DNA from: Methanomicrobia archaeon
Lineage (GTDB): Archaea > Halobacteriota > Bog-38 > Methanoflorentales > Methanoflorentaceae
Length of the DNA: 64,000 nt
NCBI GenBank assembly: GCA_015661395.1
Contig: JACWML010000003.1
Coordinates: forward strand, 1-64,000
Reading direction: 5' to 3'
Position numbers and translations under genes: made by a program. Positions 61,027 through 64,000 of the stretch are shown here, piece by piece (within the stretch, counting starts at the first letter, position 1; each line of letters starts with the position of its first letter). Under the pieces are notes generated by a model, which was not told the origin of the DNA, ran no database searches, and saw only the letters and a list, made by a program, of their open reading frames with translations.

Positions 61027-62001
61027 ATGGAAGAGGTAGAAGAAATTGATGGTTTTGGCATAGAAGACCTGCCAGGCGTAGGCCCTGCTACCGCAGAAAA
61101 GTTGAAGGAAGCTGGTTTTAACTCAGTGGAAGCAGTTGCCGTAGCATCCCCTTCGGAGTTATCAAATGCGGCGGATCTCGGTGAGGCTACCGCCTCCAAG
61201 ATCATAATAGCGGCGCGCCAAGCTGCAGACATTGGCGGTTTTGAGACAGGCGACGTCATTCTTGAAAGAAGGCGACACGTAGGTAAACTTACGACCGGGA
61301 GCAAGGCTTTTGACGAGTTGCTTGGCGGGGGTGTGGAGACCCAAGCAATTACCGAGCTTTACGGAGAATTCGGCTCAGGAAAGACGCAAGTTGCACATCA
61401 GCTTGCGGTGAACGTTCAGCTCGCGCGTGAAAGCGGCGGCCTTGACGGATCGTGCATACTAATTGACACCGAGAATACCTTTCGACCGGAGCGCATCAGC
61501 CAGATCACGGCAGGTCTCGGTCTCGATCACGAAGGCGTACTGAGAAACATCCACGTCGCGCGAGCCCACAATTCCAATCACCAAATACTGCTCGTCGAAG
61601 CGGCAAGCGAGCTATCGGAACAACTTAAGGCGACTGAGCGTCCCGTAAGACTTCTTATCGTAGACTCGCTAACTGCCCATTTTAGAGCTGAATATGTTGG
61701 TAGAGGTACGCTTGCAGACAGGCAGCAAAAGCTGAACAAGCATCTGCACGACCTTATGCGGTTTGGAACGTTGAATAATGCAGTCGTACTCGTCACTAAT
61801 CAAGTTCAGGCAAAACCTGACGCCTTTTTCGGCGATCCAACCAGACCGATCGGTGGCCACATATTGGGGCACACTGCGACTTTCAGGCTGTATTTGAGAA
61901 AATCGAAAGGAGGCAAACGCATAGCACGCCTTGTAGACTCTCCGAACCTTCCTGAAGGTGAGGCGATATTTTCGGTGGAGTCTGAAGGAATACGCGACTA
62001 A
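61027..62001 (+). CDS. radA: DNA repair and recombination protein RadA
   Basis: [62 protein letters not shown]-like [43 protein letters not shown]. Confidence 0.98.
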   Translation: MEEVEEIDGFGIEDLPGVGPATAEKLKEAGFNSVEAVAVASPSELSNAADLGEATASKIIIAARQAADIGGFETGDVILERRRHVGKLTTGSKAFDELLGGGVETQAITELYGEFGSGKTQVAHQLAVNVQLARESGGLDGSCILIDTENTFRPERISQITAGLGLDHEGVLRNIHVARAHNSNHQILLVEAASELSEQLKATERPVRLLIVDSLTAHFRAEYVGRGTLADRQQKLNKHLHDLMRFGTLNNAVVLVTNQVQAKPDAFFGDPTRPIGGHILGHTATFRLYLRKSKGGKRIARLVDSPNLPEGEAIFSVESEGIRD

Positions 62002-62044
62002 ACGAGCATAGGCTCAAGCGTTTCGCTGTTGTCCTAAGCCACCG

Positions 62045-62737
62045 TTGACCGTGACCTTGATCAAAGCTGTGGCGTTTGATATCGACGGCACTTTAACCTT
62101 TCGCGACCGCTCATTGGAGCTGGCCGCGGTTGAATCCATTCGACAGCTAACCGTCCCTGTTGTTTTAGCAACGGGCAACATTTTGTGTTTTGCTGCTGCG
62201 CTAGCGGTCACAATCGGCAACATCTCGGCCGTGATAGCTGAAAACGGAGGGATCGTTACTGACGGCAAATCAAAGATTGTCAGCGGTAATATTGACGCAT
62301 GTCGCCGTGCAGCCCGAGAAATCGAAGGCAGCGGTGTGCTGGCGCTTAAAAGGATCAACTCTGGAGAACGCGTCACCGAGATTGCCTACAGCAGGGACAC
62401 CTTGTCGGTCTCAAACATAGAATTGTTTCGCAAGCTAGTCGCACGGTGCTGTGACGACGTTACCGTCGTTGATTCGGGGTTCGCCCTCCACATCAAGGAC
62501 GCGCACGTCAACAAGGGCGTCGGCTTGGCTAAAGTCGCGGAGTTATTTAACATTCCCCTCAACAAATTTGCAGCATTCGGTGATGGAGAAAATGACGTAA
62601 AAATGTTAGAAATGGCTGGTACGGGAATTGCCGTCGGCAACGCAGATCCTAAGGCACAAGCTGCCGCAAGTTACGTCACCAAGCAACCGTACGGCTTAGG
62701 CGTCGTTGAAGGGCTTCGATACCTCAAGTTGCTGTAA
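62045..62737 (+). CDS. Archaeal phosphoglycolate phosphatase (HAD family)
   Basis: KAVAFDIDGTLTFRDRSLELAAVESIRQL...VNKGVGLAKVAELFNIPLNKFAAFGDGENDVKMLEMAGTGIAVGNADPKAQ. Confidence 0.92.
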   Translation: MTVTLIKAVAFDIDGTLTFRDRSLELAAVESIRQLTVPVVLATGNILCFAAALAVTIGNISAVIAENGGIVTDGKSKIVSGNIDACRRAAREIEGSGVLALKRINSGERVTEIAYSRDTLSVSNIELFRKLVARCCDDVTVVDSGFALHIKDAHVNKGVGLAKVAELFNIPLNKFAAFGDGENDVKMLEMAGTGIAVGNADPKAQAAASYVTKQPYGLGVVEGLRYLKLL

Positions 62738-62890
62738 CTGCCCTGGCAGCCTGCGAACGCCTGCGAGGTTCCGTGCTTACGTTAATCCACTTACTATGAA
62801 CACGGACCCCGTCATACTTTGTCTCGTAAACCCACCCCTCATGACAGTTGTAAAAATGGCAATCAGAGACTTGCAGCAATCAGCTTGTCA

Positions 62891-64000
62891 TCAAAGTTCA
62901 AAGTACTGCTTGACGATTTTATAGGCGCAGAACTCGCCACACATAGTGCAGGTGTTTGCGTCTGAGGGCGCTCGCTCTCTCCGTATCTGCGCTGCCGTCT
63001 GTGGATCTAAAGCAACCTTAAACTGTTTTGCCCAATCGAGTTCGTTGCGCGCTTCTCCCATCTTGAGGTCGTCATCCCGGTCGCCAAGCTTAATCATGTC
63101 TCCAACGTGAGCCGCAATGCGAGCAGACACTACCCCGAGGCGCACGTCTTCCGGATATGGCAGAGCAAGGTGCTCTGCGGGAGTGACATAGCAGATGAAA
63201 TCAGCGCCATATGAAGACGAAAGAGCGGCGCCAATCGCCGCCACGATATGATCATAGCCCGGTGCGACGTCCGTCACGAGAGGTCCGAGCATGTAGAATG
63301 GCTTCTCGCCCGTTAAGCGCTTCTGCAACACAACGTTGGCTTGAATCTCGTCGACCGGTATGTGTCCTGGTCCTTCGACTATCGTTTGTACGCCAAAGTC
63401 GTGTGCTTTGTCAGAGAGCTCGGCATTTATGATTAGCTCTTGAATCTGTGCCCTATCAGTAGAATCGTGCACAGCGCCCGCGCGCATGCCGTTTCCCATG
63501 CTGAGAGTGACCTCGTGTCGCTTGAGGATTTCCAGGAGGTAATCAAATTCGCTAAACAACGGGTTTTCTTTCTCGTTGTGCGCCATCCAGGCCGACATAA
63601 AGGCCCCACCTCTTGAGCAGAGGCCAGCGTGCCGCCCCTGAGCCTTGAGCCTTTGGAGTGTAGCCCAATTTATCCCCGTGTGAATTGCCATAAAGTTGGT
63701 GCCGAGTTTTGCTTGTTCTTCGGTAACTCTAAAGAGGTCATCCTCTCGCATATCAACGATTGAGCCGGAATCCCGTGCTGCTTCAATAAACGCTTGATAA
63801 AGTGGTACGCTTCCGACCGAGAGGGAAGTTGCTTGGATAACCTTGCGTCTGATTTCATAGAAGTCGCCAGCGGTCGAAAGCTCCATTATGGAATCGGCGC
63901 CAGCAGCTTCAGCGACTTTTGTCTTTGCGACTTCGAGATCGACATCAGCTATGTCTGACGACGTCCCCACAGAAGCATTAACCTTCGTTTTAAGCCCCTT
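62891..64000 (-). CDS. thiC: Phosphomethylpyrimidine synthase ThiC; N-terminus runs off window end
   Basis: ATGGDFYEIRRKVI-type motif, MAIHTGI, VEGPGHIPVDEIQANV, FICYVTPAEHLALP, CTMCGEFCAYK; frame stays open to 64000 (KGLKTKVNASVGTSSD). Confidence 0.97.
   Translation of the reverse strand, partial: KGLKTKVNASVGTSSDIADVDLEVAKTKVAEAAGADSIMELSTAGDFYEIRRKVIQATSLSVGSVPLYQAFIEAARDSGSIVDMREDDLFRVTEEQAKLGTNFMAIHTGINWATLQRLKAQGRHAGLCSRGGAFMSAWMAHNEKENPLFSEFDYLLEILKRHEVTLSMGNGMRAGAVHDSTDRAQIQELIINAELSDKAHDFGVQTIVEGPGHIPVDEIQANVVLQKRLTGEKPFYMLGPLVTDVAPGYDHIVAAIGAALSSSYGADFICYVTPAEHLALPYPEDVRLGVVSARIAAHVGDMIKLGDRDDDLKMGEARNELDWAKQFKVALDPQTAAQIRRERAPSDANTCTMCGEFCAYKIVKQYFEL

Noticed and set aside
1-64000. 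CRISPR array or cas genes, prophage, rRNA operon
   Set aside because: No regularly spaced direct repeats with unique spacers, Cas motifs, phage structural genes or rRNA sequence were seen; the only regular repeats are coding (solenoid, TATANATK) or the TGCTGCA array

Overview
The window is archaeal chromosome, and gene content points to a euryarchaeal methanogen or a relative: RadA, RadB, RPA-like OB-fold protein, Hel308, Cgi121, Cdc48/VAT, CofE, RtcA, DUF1616 and DUF2206-like proteins, and PGF-CTERM-like surface proteins. About 2.8-15.2 kb and 20.4-30 kb form a surface-glycan island with many GT2 and GT4 glycosyltransferases, a Wzx-type flippase and large membrane proteins. The island also carries several decayed or chimeric genes. 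About 30-64 kb is mostly core genes: KEOPS/Hel308, dapL-lysA-dapF, radB, larC, cdc48, CBS proteins, rtcA, glmM, fasciclin proteins, hsp20, cofE, tRNA-Arg, leuC/D/B-like, RPA, radA, pgp and thiC. The most interesting region is 15.7-18.1 kb. It holds an 11-residue-repeat solenoid protein, a zinc-ribbon membrane protein interrupted by one in-frame TGA, and a ribbon-helix-helix/coiled-coil protein. Upstream of the last gene is a roughly helically phased array of TGCTGCA heptads that also flanks its TATA-like box, resembling an operator or centromere. Other notable items are a probable ATT start on a RuvC-like protein next to radB, a CBS gene frameshifted at an A8 run, and a fasciclin paralogue that has lost its fasciclin domain. 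All calls come from reading the sequence and the ORF track. No database search was run.
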